Assembly (NCBI GenBank): GCA_030063045.1
Contig: JAQSEB010000013.1
Span: 558,001 to 622,000 of the forward strand
Direction of reading: 5' to 3'
Length of the DNA: 64,000 bases
Source of the DNA: Pratylenchus scribneri
Lineage: Eukaryota; Nematoda; Chromadorea; Rhabditida; Pratylenchidae
The notes beneath the pieces are model-generated. The model did no database searches. It had not been told where the DNA came from and saw only the letters and a list, made by a program, of their open reading frames with translations. Positions 38,001 through 49,300 of this stretch are shown here, piece after piece. A program made the translations under genes and the position numbers. Positions within the stretch are counted from its first letter, which is position 1. Each line of letters opens with the position of its first letter.

Positions 38001-41000
38001 AATTATTATGAAACCAATTAGGAATCCTATATACCAAAATTGAAAAGTCCCAAAAGGCTCTCTACAATTTGGCCTTTCTTAAAATTTTATGAAATCCAAC
38101 TTTAAAAAAAGTTTCATGTCATTGAATGTAATGAATGAAACCGAATCTTCTGGCGGCTTATTTTATAAATTGTTTTATTTTCACAAAATTAACTTTTTTG
38201 AAGAATTTTTGGGCTTCCAAATGCCATATCGTCTTTTTTAAAAGTTGCTTCCCGTGTTGAGTTATGGCAAAAATGAATTACCTAAGTCAAATGCAGAATC
38301 TGGGCTCTTAATTTTTTTATAATAATTTTATTCATTTGTTTTAATTAATTTAATTTATTTTTTAGCTCACTCTTTGCTAAACGTATTCTTCCCTTCATAT
38401 GGCATTTTAATCAATTCGCATAATTGCCTTTTTAATTCATTGAATTTTTCGTATGGGTCGTTAATATTTTGTTGTTTTGCTGACGAAGAAGATGGAGTTT
38501 TTGGCAACGAACTGACGTGAAATTAATTAAAATTAAATGTACGAAAATGTGAAATATAAGAACTTTTATTTTATAATTTTTCCAAAAATTCAAAAAAACC
38601 AAAATCCGAAATACTAAGATTCATTACCGAAATTAAGCCCTAAATATTTACTTAACACCAAAAATATATTATTATAAATTTTCCAATTTTTTTTTTAATT
38701 AATTTAATTATTTTTATTTACTTACTTTGAACAACAAGGAGTCCGATCCAATTCCTCCGGATTGTTGTATGCTTTTTCACAATTGGCAATTCGTTGTTGT
38801 GTTGTGGCCGTCTAAAAATGATTTTAAATTAAATTTTTTTGGATTATTTAAAATTTGACTAAAATCATTGAATTTAAATAAATTTATTTATATTTTTCGT
38901 GCAGAAAAATGGTATTTTTTGGGGAAATAAAATTACAAATTGGGATTCTCGGGTTCTTTACGAATCCTATCCTGCCTAAAGTAAAGCCTTAATCTAAAGC
39001 TAAACCAAATAGAAGGGTTCACCAAAAACTTTTCGACTCAAAAAATATTGACTAAATTCCATGATTTTATGGCTTAAATTAATAATATTTTCTCATTTTT
39101 ACCCACCTCAATAATATTTTGTGAGCCATCTTCCTCTGCTTCATCCACAACATTTTCTTCACCCTCTCCTCCACCAAATTCTTCATAATCCTCATAAAAA
39201 TTGTCCATTTCCATTTGTTCTTCTTGTTGATTTTCCTTGTCTTCTTCTTCAATTCTTTCTTCCTCCATATTATTATTTCCTCCTTCCACTTCTTCTTCAT
39301 TTCCATCATTTTGGGTCGCCATATTATTTTCTTCATTTCCTGCATTTTCATTCACTTCTTCATCGACAAATGGAAGTTCTAAAATTGTAATTTTATTTAA
39401 TTTTCGAGTAAAATATTTAGTAAATTTACCAAGGAGAATTGTTTTCGGCACATGGTCTGGATTAAAATCAGCCAATTCGTCGCCAGTTTCCGCAAGATCC
39501 GAATTACTAAATTGTGGGAATAATTTTTAATTTAATTTATTCGAATTTATAAGCCCAAATTTTTAGGGTCAAATAAAATTTTTGGCTTTAAATTTAACAA
39601 ATTTGCTTCCATTAAGCAGAAAATTGAGTTGAATTTATTAAAGTAAACTGGATTTGATTGTGACTAAATTTATGACCAAAAAATGGAAAAATGGCATAAA
39701 TTGGGTATTTTTTTCGGCAAAACCTAACCAAATGGTATAAAAGTTTAATTAATAGCCTGGTTAAGATAAGAGCGTAGAGAATGGAGGCGGTAACCCCTCT
39801 CGAAATGCCGAAAAGGAGGAAAAAAAATGGAAAATTATCCTTTATAGCTCTGTACTAAAAACTATTTCTTTCAATTTTTTTTTTCAAAATTTTTGATTTT
39901 TCTAAAAAATAACACTAAAAAATTTTTGTTAGCCAATTTCAAAAAAATTTCAGGCTATGCCTTTGGCCTAATATATTGGAAAATGAGCAATGGATAGTCA
40001 ATTAAAAGAATGAATAATATTTTTATTCAATTCCCTATTCATTTTAATTTAGTAGTTATTTAATTTAATAAAAGTAGATAAAGCTAAATTAGTGATTTAT
40101 AGATTTTTGCTTAAATTCATAAACCAAATAGTATTAAATAGAGCTAGTTAAGGCGCTTTGAATGGTATTTAATTCGGAAGTAATTTGGTCAAAATTAAAT
40201 TAAAATTGGTTAAATAAACTAAATAATTAAAAATTGTTATCAATTAAGTATATAGTTTATGGGTCCCGTAAAATTTTTGAACCACTAGAATTCAGCTTTT
40301 TCAACTCTTTTTCTTGGCAGTTCCGATGTTTATTGACAAATTATTTTTTTCCTTTATTTAATCGAAACCTGTTTTCCGCTGTTTTGGCACATCTTTGTTC
40401 CTCAATCAATTTTGTTTGGCTCTTTTTCCCGCCGCCAAATGGCCATTTATTCAACATTGCTTCATCCAAATTCCATTCCAATGGGTCTATGTCAACCAAA
40501 TGAAGTCCGGGCCATGGCCGTTCCATTTTCGTTTCCTGGAATAAAAATTCAAATTAAATTGAGATCAAATTTTAATTAATAATTCAAAAAAATTAGTCAA
40601 ATTGGTAATTTAAAGTTATTAAGGAAAATTTATAATTTTGTTTTAAAATTTTTTGGGTATTTTTTGTTAAATTGTGACCAATCCGAATATCATCAATTTG
40701 TCATTTTAAAAGCAAATTTGGTACTCAATAAAAATACTTATAATTTAACGGTTAAATCAATCAAATAAAAATAAACTTATTTAAATAAAATTGTTAAAAT
40801 TAATGACGAAATTTTTAAAATGCATTTTGTACTCAAGATTTTCGGAAATTTTTTTTTCCTAAAATCTTCTTTATAATCCTTTGTCAGCATTAAATCTAGA
40901 TTTACAAATAAGGGCTTTAAGAGTTAAAAAGCTTCAAAACTAATTAGGTTCTTCTCTCGAAATTACGGATTTAAACACTTAACCAAGTTCCCTTTTGTGT

Positions 41001-44000
41001 AATGTAATTGCCTATTAATTGGATTCTAATTTTTTTGTCCACAAATCAGTTTTTTGTTAGATAACTTTTTAATGTTTTTTTCTTCTAAATCCTTAAATCT
41101 TATGCCAATTTTATAGATGTCATCAAGACGCGTCGATTGATATATAATTTGTTGGGGTTTGGCCAAAATTCAAAGTAATAAACCGTTTAAACCCCATATT
41201 ATGGTTTTTGGTTTAAAACTCTTTTAGTTTTGAACCAAACCCCAACAAAAAATATATATCTATCGACACGTCTCGATGAGTTCTATCGATAGAGTCTATA
41301 GGTTAAGGATCAAACACTAATAAATTGTTATTATTATGTTGTGGACAAAAGAATGCGATTTTGTGGGTAAAAAATGTTTTCTCCTATTAATTTGATCAAT
41401 CAGAAAGTAATATTTTACAACGCCAATTTCGATTCTTTGAAACAATATGATTTTTTAGATTGGTCACTCATATCATTTAAAAAGTCCCAAAAACCATGAG
41501 ATTTATAATAGTTATCTCAATTCTCAATGTTCAATAATTTTAATTTTATTTTGATTAATTAAATAATAAATAAAAACCTCCTCTAATCCATTCTCCTCCT
41601 CATCTGAAGAAGTAAGACAAATAATGTCGTCGTCGTCATCCTCAGCCTCCTCATCTTTATTGTCATGTACTAATTCGCCGTCTTTCACCACTTCCTCTTG
41701 TTTTGGTCGAACATCTCCAAAATCTTCATCTTCCGGCTGATCGTCTTCATCCTCCAATACTTCCATCACTTCATCATCATCATTGTTGTTTTTGTTGTTG
41801 TTCATTTCCAAAAATGCCTTCCTTTTTTCGCGCTCTCGTTGTTGATCAATTTTGCTGATTTCTGCACCACCAAAATGCTGCCTTTTTGAAGATTGTGGCG
41901 CTGCCTGACCTGATGATGGTTTTGCTGAAATTTTAAACGGGGAATAAAGTTTATTTAAAATAAATTAATAAAAAGTACAAATTTTATTTTCTTCCTAAAC
42001 CACCGCCGATGTCCATTTATTTATTTAATTTTTGTGTGTAAATTCAATAAAAAAATACGGAAAATAAACAAGAGGGAAACTATTCATAAATGGACGCTAT
42101 TTATAATTTGATGGCTCTAGCAGAGAAAGATCCTAGTTCTTCTAGGTCTTTTTGAAAGAGTCCTTTTCTTCTCTGCCATCGCCGCACGCGATGACTGTGT
42201 TTGTGTGAGATTGCAGTGCATAAAAATCTATAAATAACCTATAATTTTATTCGGGTTAATTTGTATTGGCCCCAGTTATTAAATATGGCCAAATAAAATT
42301 TTTTTACAGCTTCAAATATAGTTTTGTTTATTCACTAATAATGGAGAAATTTTTGCAGAAAGCAATTTGCCAAAATTGCTCTGCTGATGATGATGGGATA
42401 AAAAGAGAAGAATGCGATGGGGAGAAAGTAAAAATTAGACCAATCAATAAAAGGGAAAATTATTTCTAGTGGAGATTTTATTCTCTTCCTTCTTAAAACT
42501 AGGGTTCAGCGGTACCGCAGTACCGGTCGGTACTGGTACCGAAATACCGGCCTTTGGCCAGTACCGGTACCGATTTTGCCAGTACCGGTACCGACATCGG
42601 TACTACCGGTACCGTTTTTTCAACTCGGTACTAGTCGGTACTGACAAGCACCCCCTAAAATGGCATTTTTGGCCAAATTTTTATTTTTTTTTTAAATTTT
42701 TTTCTTTAAAATGAAAATTTCAGTCAAATTTAAATCTTTTATGAAGCTATTTTTATTTCTCTGTATCAAAAATTTTTGATTTTTGAAAAAAAAATTGATT
42801 TTTTAAAAATTTTTATGATTTTTTACCATTTTTTCTCCAGTACCGTCAGTACCGACTAGTACCGGTACCGACCGGTGCCGAGTACCGGTACCGGGTACCG
42901 ACCCTAAACCCAGTACCGGTACCGAATACCGAGTAGGCTGGTACCGGCAAGTACCGGTACCGATTTTGGTCCAAAGTACCGGTACCGCTGAACCCTACTT
43001 AAAACTAAAAAATTTATAGCCAATATTCTAAAATATATGCAGAGCTGTGCTTTTCATAATTCTTAGCTCCGGCTCCGGCTCCGAGCTCCGGCTCTTAAAA
43101 TTTTATGCTCCGGCTCCAGCTCCGGAGCTGGAGCCGGAGCCGGAAAATTGGCTCCGACTCATTTTTTGGAAAAAAATTTTGAAAAATAGTATTAATTTAA
43201 TCTTAACAAATAAATTAATTTTATTTTCACTTCATTAAAATGAAAATTTAATAAAAAATGATCTAAAAAAGAAAATTTTTCTCAAAAAAACCGAAGTCGA
43301 CCGGAGCCCGGAGTCACCCAAAATTTTTAGCTCCGGCTCCAGCTCCGGGCTCCGACCTTTCAAATTTTTAGCTCCGGCTCCAGCTCCGGGCTCCGACCTT
43401 TCAAATTTTTAGCTCCGGCTCCAGCTCCGGCTCCGGAGCGGAGCCGGAGCCGGAGCTAAGCACAGCTCTGAATATATGTGCATTTATAATAAAATCGAAT
43501 CGGTGGAGGTTGAATGAACGTTTGAAAATATAGGACGATTTTATAGAATGATAAATCATGACTTGAATTTATGAATTCAATTAGGAAGGGGCTTATCGTC
43601 ATCATTAAAATTTTTTAAAATGAAATGACGAGGGGAATATGACGTAATATTATAAATGGATAATATTTAATTTGGCCAGAAAACATTGAAAATGCCGAAA
43701 AAGCTCATAACTATTTAGTGGTTTGCCCTATCCCTCAAACTATAATCAAATCGATAGATCTCGTCAAGACGCATCGAATGTTATATAAATGGCCGAGTTT
43801 TTGCCAAAAATTAAAGTTATTAAACCGTTTAATCCCTTTTTAATTTTTGGTTCAAAACTAAGGTAGAATTGGTTAATGACAAATTATATACCAATCGATG
43901 CGTTTTGATGAGATCTATCGATTGAGTAGTGAACCGCTTAAGCTTTTCGGCATTTCCAAAACTCATTTCGGCAATTTCAATGTTTTTTTTTCAATATTTC

Positions 44001-45728
44001 CCTATTATAAATTTGGAAAAGAAAATTAAATCTTAAAAATGAAAGGGATCAAAATAAAATACAAATTCAAATGTATTTTTCCAAAAAATGAATATGGTTA
44101 ATGGTTGGAATGGTTACTATCCTAATAAGTACTAATCAGTCAGTTCAATTTTGGCAAGTTTTCAATTCCATAGCTAAAGAATGAAAAATGAATGAAACAA
44201 TTAGTGGATTATATCTAATGAATTTAATTGTGTTCAAATTGTTTGCTGTCCAATGCCATATCTGTTACAGAAAATATCATGGTAAATTCCGTAATTTACC
44301 AGAGATTATGATGGGCTCTGATAAATTTTAGAAATCTCAGCTTTTATATTTAATACAGACTCGAGAACGAGAATAGACTCATTCGAACTCGGCATAGCCG
44401 ATTTAGCTATGAAATATTCAACACAATTTGACAATGTTTTGGAAATCTGAAAACCGTTGTATAAACAGAAAAAACCGATTTTAACTAACAAACTTTTGCC
44501 TAAGACTTATTTTAATTCTGAAATTGAACTTTCATAGATTAAATCGACCATGAAGAGTTGAATGAGCCTATTATATTCCCAATTCTCCGACGCTGGTTAT
44601 TAACATAGAAGCTGATATTTCCAAAATTTATCAGTCCAGAAATGGGTAAATTCTGCTGGATATCAGTTTTCCAATATTAATCTTTTTGTGGGAATACCTA
44701 ATACCACAATATTTTAAGAAAAATTTCTGCTGAATTTTAGCTCATCCAAACCGGTGTTTGCGACCGAATTGTTTGTTCTGTTCTATTTATTAACATTTTA
44801 ATGTTTAAGTTTTAAAAAATGTAACCTCCTTCATCCTCTTGCTCTTCATTTGAATTCTCATCGGCATCGAATTGTCTTAATTCTATCAAATTCATCAAAT
44901 CTGGCCAGTGAACTCTTCTTTGGATTTTCTGCTGAAATTAAAATTTTTTAAATTTTTTAAATCATTTGAAGTTTATTAAATTTCGTAGATGACAGTGCAA
45001 GTTCCATTGCAGTTTACTGGAAGGAAGGGAAAAACGAATGAAGAAGAGATGAAGCTGCAGATGATCTTCTTCATCACCTTCATCCTTCATCATCCTTATT
45101 ATCATTATTATTATCTTCTTCTTCACCTTCCATTCTATCCATAAACTACAATAGTATTCGCAAATCGTATAATCTCAAGGTTTTTATTAGGCAGGTATTT
45201 TCCCATTATCGGGGTGGTGGGGAGGGGGGAAATGGCGAAGAAGAAGTAGAAGAGTAGGATTAATATGCTGAGATTGAAGATGGTGAGGAAGAGTTTAATC
45301 AACTAATCTTCAGCATCATCTTTATCAGCATCTTCTCCTTCTTCTTCGCGTTTCGCCATCCCTCCTCCCCCGATAATGGGAAGATAACATTAGGCATCAT
45401 TACTTTTTGCATATTCTAGCTAATCCAAATCTTCAATATTAAACATTTTAAGTAGAGAAAATTGCGAGCCAAAAAAGTATGTTTATGTTTTATTTGAGCT
45501 AAGTTTATTTGATTTAACTTTCTACTCTTTAAAATGACATATTGAAGACCTGCTAGATTAGCCAAATTTATAATTATGTTGAAAAAACCTTGAGATTTAT
45601 ACTTGTTGATTTTGTTTGCCGAAGTTTGGTCGTATTTTTTTTTAAAAGCAAACCTTTTGTTTATTGTTGTTTGTGCTTGTTCCTGCATCATTTCCCATGT
45701 CAAACATTTGTCGATTATTGCTGCTCAT
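32029..45728 (-). CDS. PNUTS-like scaffold: PP1-docking motif, three CCCH fingers, RS repeats
   Basis: Twenty-two minus-strand exons run from ATG 45728 to TGA 32029: 45654-45728, 44826-44931, 41578-41924, 40369-40535, 39430-39506, 39107-39378, 38726-38811, 38371-38511, 37690-37918, 37235-37358, 37131-37192, 36934-37079, 35749-35882, 35396-35518, 35216-35321, 34630-34869, 34479-34547, 34179-34430, 33790-33906, 33320-33561, 32646-32787, 32029-32161. The sum is 3390 nt, 1129 residues, with all phases compatible. In order: RRVHW (30-34, classic PP1-docking form) followed by 'PDLMNLIELRQFD', close to PNUTS; 'DDIICLTSSDEEE' near 160 (SUMO-interaction-like); long Glu/Asp tracts; a Lys/Arg/Glu-rich segment; CCCH fingers C-x8-C-x5-C-x3-H at 660-679, 698-717 and 1043-1062; Pro-rich stretches; RS-rich blocks from about 840 and an RSRSRSRH tail. 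It is probably a nuclear RNA/chromatin scaffold for PP1. A ZC3H4/Su(s)-type protein is the alternative. Three introns use GC donors. Confidence 0.75.
33590..34290 (-). repeat. Tandem exon-plus-intron duplication in the RS region
   Basis: Two adjacent blocks (about 33600-33910 and 33970-34290) are copies of each other. Both carry an RS exon end: 'RSRSESISPVRKRRSRSRSR' versus 'RSRSDESISPIRTRQSRSRT'. Both have the same GC donor 'gag|gcaagt', and their introns share 'actct(a/t)cattatgtcaaaaa' and 'ttttttagg/aaggttaaattcct'. The coding frame is kept, so the duplication lengthens the RS domain without breaking the protein. Confidence 0.8.
36021..36698 (+). repeat. 40-bp minisatellite, 17 units, in an intron
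   Basis: Seventeen tandem units of 'gggaaaaagtgcaattgtaa' followed by 'ttgcgattgtaattttyatt'. Sixteen are about 40 bp; one is 49 bp through an extra 'aaaaaatgc'. The array fills most of the intron between 35882 and 36934 of the minus-strand PNUTS-like gene. A complementary array of the same unit, with the same 49-bp variant, lies at 47820-48310. Confidence 0.95.
41023..41354. mobile_element. Palindromic MITE-like element, family 2 copy B
   Basis: Inverted ends 'attctaattttttttgtccac' (left) and the complement of 'attcttttgtccacaa' (right). The inner arms carry 'catcaagacgcgtcgattg' / 'catcgagacgtgtcgatag' with 'atatataattt' next to them and 'ggggtttgg' at the centre. It shares 'tagtgtttgatcct' and the 'catcgaga' core with 26609-26944. 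It lies inside the 2.9-kb-plus intron region of the PNUTS-like gene (between exons 3 and 4). Confidence 0.6.
42500..42997. mobile_element. hAT-like foldback element with 'ggtaccggtacc' interior
   Basis: A 498-bp element with ends 'tagggttcagcggtacc' and the exact complement. It is flanked by perfect 8-bp duplications 'cttaaaac' (42492-42499 and 42998-43005). An 8-bp duplication and a (T/C)AGGG-type end fit hAT elements. The interior is mostly tandem 'agtaccggtaccg' repeats in opposite halves around an A+T core. There is no transposase. It sits in intron 2 of the minus-strand PNUTS-like gene. The open frame at 42469-42714 translates the repeat. Confidence 0.85.
43040..43470. mobile_element. 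hAT-like foldback element with 'agctccggctcc' interior
   Basis: A 431-bp element with ends 'cagagctgtgctt' and the exact complement. It is flanked by perfect 8-bp duplications 'aatatatg' (43032-43039 and 43471-43478). The interior is tandem 'agctccggctcc' repeats on the left and their complement on the right, with an A+T-rich core. The end and the duplication length fit hAT. It lies only 35 bp from the previous element, in the same intron. The open frame 43047-43238 is repeat translation. Confidence 0.85.
43688..43956. mobile_element. Palindromic MITE-like element, family 2 copy C
   Basis: Inverted ends 'gaaaatgccgaaaaagct' and the complement of 'gaaatgccgaaaagct'. The inner arms carry 'tcgatagatctcgtcaagac' / 'tcgatagatctcatcaaaac', then 'gcatcgaatgttatataa' / 'gcatcgattggtatataa'. 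The same core appears at 26609-26944 and 41023-41354. It is intronic in the PNUTS-like gene. Confidence 0.65.
45003..45155. repeat. GAA/CTT-rich imperfect foldback
   Basis: The left part contains 'attgcagtttactgg' then purine-rich 'gaagaagagatgaag'. The right part contains 'cttcttcttcacc' then the complement of 'attgtagtttatgg'. The arms are imperfect and no target duplication was identified. It lies just upstream of the better defined element at 45194-45388, in intron 1 of the PNUTS-like gene. Confidence 0.4.
45194..45388. mobile_element. Foldback element, 'ttcc-attat-ggggg' family, copy A
   Basis: A 195-bp element with ends 'ggtattttcccattatcggg' and, on the complement, 'gttatcttcccattatcggg'. 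It is flanked by perfect 8-bp duplications 'attaggca' (45186-45193 and 45389-45396). The interior is G-run then 'gaagaag/gatgatg' on the left and the complement on the right. It belongs with 55356-55902, whose end differs by a few transitions, and probably with 54503-55125. Confidence 0.8.
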
Positions 45729-46143
45729 AGAAGATGTTTTAGTCAATTTTATTTGCCTTTATTTAATTAAACCCTGAAAAAAATTTGAAAACGTAGATAT
45801 TAAATATAAGAAGCATTAATTAGTAGAAACACAGGATAATTAATTAAAATAATAGGCGTCGTCATAAAATTTGTAATGTTTAACATATTGAGTGCTTATC
45901 AATAAAATTTGGCATTTTATAGACATTAGATATTTTGCATTTTTTGAAGGGATTTGATGATTGATTTTACTATACGGCATTTTTTAGATTAATAGTTGTT
46001 CTTTCTAGTACTCTAGACTAGAACTAGATCTAAACGAACAAATTCATTGCAATTTGTGTAAAAAACCATGATGCGAATAATATGCGATAAAGGAAAAAGA
46101 AAAACCTCAATTTTAGGGTTTAAATGTCTCATCGGGCGGCTTC

Positions 46144-46289
46144 CTTTCTCTAAAATAAATCAGCAGGAACCAGTTTTAGACCTCACCAACCTGATACCGA
46201 TTACCCATGGGTCTGCTGGAATCTCGATGGGAGTACAAATTAGTTAGGAATTGTAGGTCTAAAACTGCCGGTCCTTCTTGAAGAGAAAG
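46144..46289. repeat. Inverted repeat upstream of the PUR-like gene
   Basis: The left arm is 'ctttctctaaaataaatcag' running into 'caggaaccagttttagacc'. The right arm is the complement of 'ctttctcttcaagaaggacc' and 'ggcagttttagacc'. The arms are about 35 bp, imperfect, and 80 bp apart. It could be a small MITE; no target duplication was confirmed. Confidence 0.5.
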
Positions 46290-46335
46290 TTTACTTGTTT
46301 TAATTTAATTTGTAAAAAACATTTAAAAACAAAAA

Positions 46336-46345
46336 TTTCAGAAAT
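46336..46345 (+). promoter_or_regulatory. Probable trans-splice acceptor of the PUR-like gene
   Basis: 'tttcag' followed by 'aaat' and the start codon. The same ten bases plus ATG occur at the paralogue (62480-62492), while surrounding sequence differs more. Nematode trans-splice acceptors commonly lie a few bases before the ATG, so a spliced leader probably joins here. Confidence 0.5.
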
Positions 46346-49300
46346 ATGAACGCGGGAAGGCTATTGATATTAACTCGAAATTTTTCCAATTGCAAACTGC
46401 ACAATGGCTATTTTCTACGATTCCACCGTTCAAACTACTCAAGCCGCGCATTAGGCAAATTTCTACTAGTTGAAAACAATGGGAAAACCACAAATTTGCA
46501 TATTGAAAAGCAACAGGTTTTTCTATAATTTTATTGATAACAAAAAATCTCAAAAATTGTTAAGTTATTTTCTTCATCTTCTCCATTCCTAACATTGGAA
46601 AAAATAACAAATTTTGCAGAGCAAAAACTCGCAGCAAAAGCGAATTTTTCGACAAAGAATTTAAAGTAAGAATTAAGAAAAAGTAAACTCTTAATCTTTA
46701 ATCCAACAGTTCTCATAAATATACGACACTGAAAGCCAGATCAAATTTAACAAAAAGTCAAGCAGATTCAATTGAAACATTGCATGTCGAAAAACTGGAA
46801 TATGTGGAACAATATAAAGGCCAAAAAGAAATAAAAATAATGCATATCGAAATGAAACAGTTAAATAACACAAAATGGATTTCATTAATTTATCGGGTTT
46901 ACATAATATACATTTTTACATAAATTAAAAAATATATTAGTTATTCTTCGTCTGCAATGAATTCGCACAAATTTTTATACCCGATGATGCATATAAATTT
47001 GTCAAGGCAATGGATGAATTGATGAGCAAAGTTGTCGAGCAAAACAAGGTTCATTAAGAATTATTTAATTTTAATATGTTGATTTTTTGATCGAAAAAAG
47101 GCAATTCAATAAATAAAGAAAAATCATTATAAATAGGGGTCCATCAGTACCACATAAATATTTATTCTTACTTATAATTAAGACATTTTTTCAGCCTCCA
47201 AACTCTCCCATATTCGTTGGAGTTAGAGGCGGTCTCAATTATGATTATGGACTCAGAATTCTTCCATTCCAAGGCCGATTGGAATTTAGAATGGAATCAA
47301 TTACAACATCTGCAGTTCCATGGCATAAACCAAATGATTTATACATGCCAGTTCGATTGCTTCCTTTGTTGCGCGATAGAATAGCCAAAATCCTGGTGGA
47401 ATTTGATGGAAGCCAACAAATTTGCCCACCTCCATCACCACTCCCAAAATGGATATTGGAAGAGGGTAAATAATTTTTGATAGAATTTAGTTTTATTATT
47501 TTCAAAATTAAGATTGTTCATTCAATAAAATAAAAATGTATCTATTCAGATTCATACCAGCAGAATGTGGTGACATCTGAAGAGGCCAATAAAGAACAAT
47601 GGGAAATATCGAGAGAAGAAACATTAGATTTTAATGTCAATATCATGAATGAAAAGCATGCTAGGCAAATTAAAATTGAATTGCAACGAAACAAACGGGG
47701 CGATGAATTCATTCAAATTGTTCAGGTATGTATTTTACATAAATTATTGGTCACTTAATTAAAATATGAAAATAACTTTTAAAAAGGTAATACAATTTTG
47801 GTATTATAAATTATTACGGAATTACAATCGCAATTACAATTGCATTTTTTGCACTTTTTCCCAATAAAAATTACAATCCCAATTACAATTGCACTTTTTC
47901 CCAATGAAAATTACAATCGCAAGTACAATTGCACTTTTTCACAATAAAAATTACAATCGCAATTACAATTGCACTTTTTCACAATAAAAATTACAATCGC
48001 AATTACAATTGCATTTTTTGCACTTTTTCCCAATAAAAATTACAATCCCAATTACAATTGCACTTTTTCCCAATAAAAATTACAATCCCAATTACAATTG
48101 CACTTTTTCACAATAAAAATTACAATCGCAATTACAATTGCACTTTTTCCCAATAAAAATTACAATCGCAATTACAATTGCACTTTTTCCCAATAAAAAT
48201 TACAATCGCAATTACAATTGCACTTTTTCCCAATAAAAATTACAATCGCAATTACAATTGCACTTTTTCCCAATAAAAATTACAATCGCAATTACAATTG
48301 CACTTTATTGAAATAAAATTACAATTCCTTTCCTAAAAAATTTAAAAAACAGTATAACCTCCTTTTTAAATCTACAAATTGTTTTTTATTAATTTTTACT
48401 TTTATTTGTTAAATTCAACTTCAGTTATTCCAGAAATGGGACTATTTAACATTTTTTAAGGAAAGAAAGACATCCGCATATAAGTCCAATTCAAAAAAAA
48501 CTAAATTAAATTTTAACAACTTAAAACAATATTATTAAGTATAAGTAAATCGTAACTTAATTTAGAAATTCGGCAAATTGGATTCTTCAAAGAATGTCGG
48601 AAAAGACAGCAATAAATCCGTCTATTTTCCACCAATTCCAATGCCAGCGGATGCATATCGCCTGCTCGACGCAATGCACGCCCTTTCAAATGATTTGCAG
48701 GAAAATTGCCCTAATCTTCAAATTCCGGATGACATGCCTCTAGGGGTAAGTCCAAATATTCCTTATTGCAAAAGTACAAACATCAAGGAAATATATTATT
48801 GTATTTATGTCAGTTAAAAATTTATATGAGATTCTTGAAATTTAAATAAATAAATCTTATTTAAAAATGATAACGAAAAATAAGGCTAGCATAAAAAAAA
48901 TTAAATTAAATTTTTTCTATAAAAACCAAATATAAAAATTTTAAAATTTATTTAAGACACCAATATGTCGTCAAATAGTCAGAAATGGCCTTCTCTACGA
49001 TTACAAATTGAAAATCTACATTTCACCAGCATCCAAGAAATTGGATTTTCGGCTTCAAACAATAACAACCGGGGCATATAAATTCCATACATCAAGCAAA
49101 TTATATGGGCCAATTCCAATACACGTATTCAATTGGCTGAAGGAGAAAATGGCCGAATTATTGAAAAGGTATGCAAATATAGTTGGAAGGAATGAATTTA
49201 GGAAACTACTTGATACTGATAATAAATAATATACTATCCGAAATCTTTTGTTTCAATACAACATTTAAACAAAAAAATGAAAAATTTACTCTAAAAATCC

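Larger units (their letters stand above)
45729..46345. promoter_or_regulatory. Divergent spacer between PNUTS-like and PUR-like genes
   Basis: About 600 bp separate the start codons of the minus-strand 22-exon gene (45728) and the plus-strand PUR-like gene (46346), so both promoters should lie here. A minus-strand 'tttttttcag' at about 45774 and a plus-strand 'tttcag' ending at 46341 are candidate trans-splice acceptors. The plus-strand one is repeated in the paralogue (62485). An inverted repeat lies at 46144-46289. Confidence 0.45.

Noticed and set aside
39079..39530. Open frames overlapping the acidic exons of the PNUTS-like gene on both strands
   Set aside because: Shadows of Glu/Asp-rich codons; only the minus-strand frame used in the model has compatible splice phases.
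42469..43238. Plus-strand frames within the PNUTS-like intron
   Set aside because: They encode Tyr/Arg or Pro/Glu/Ala repeats that are direct translations of the foldback repeats.
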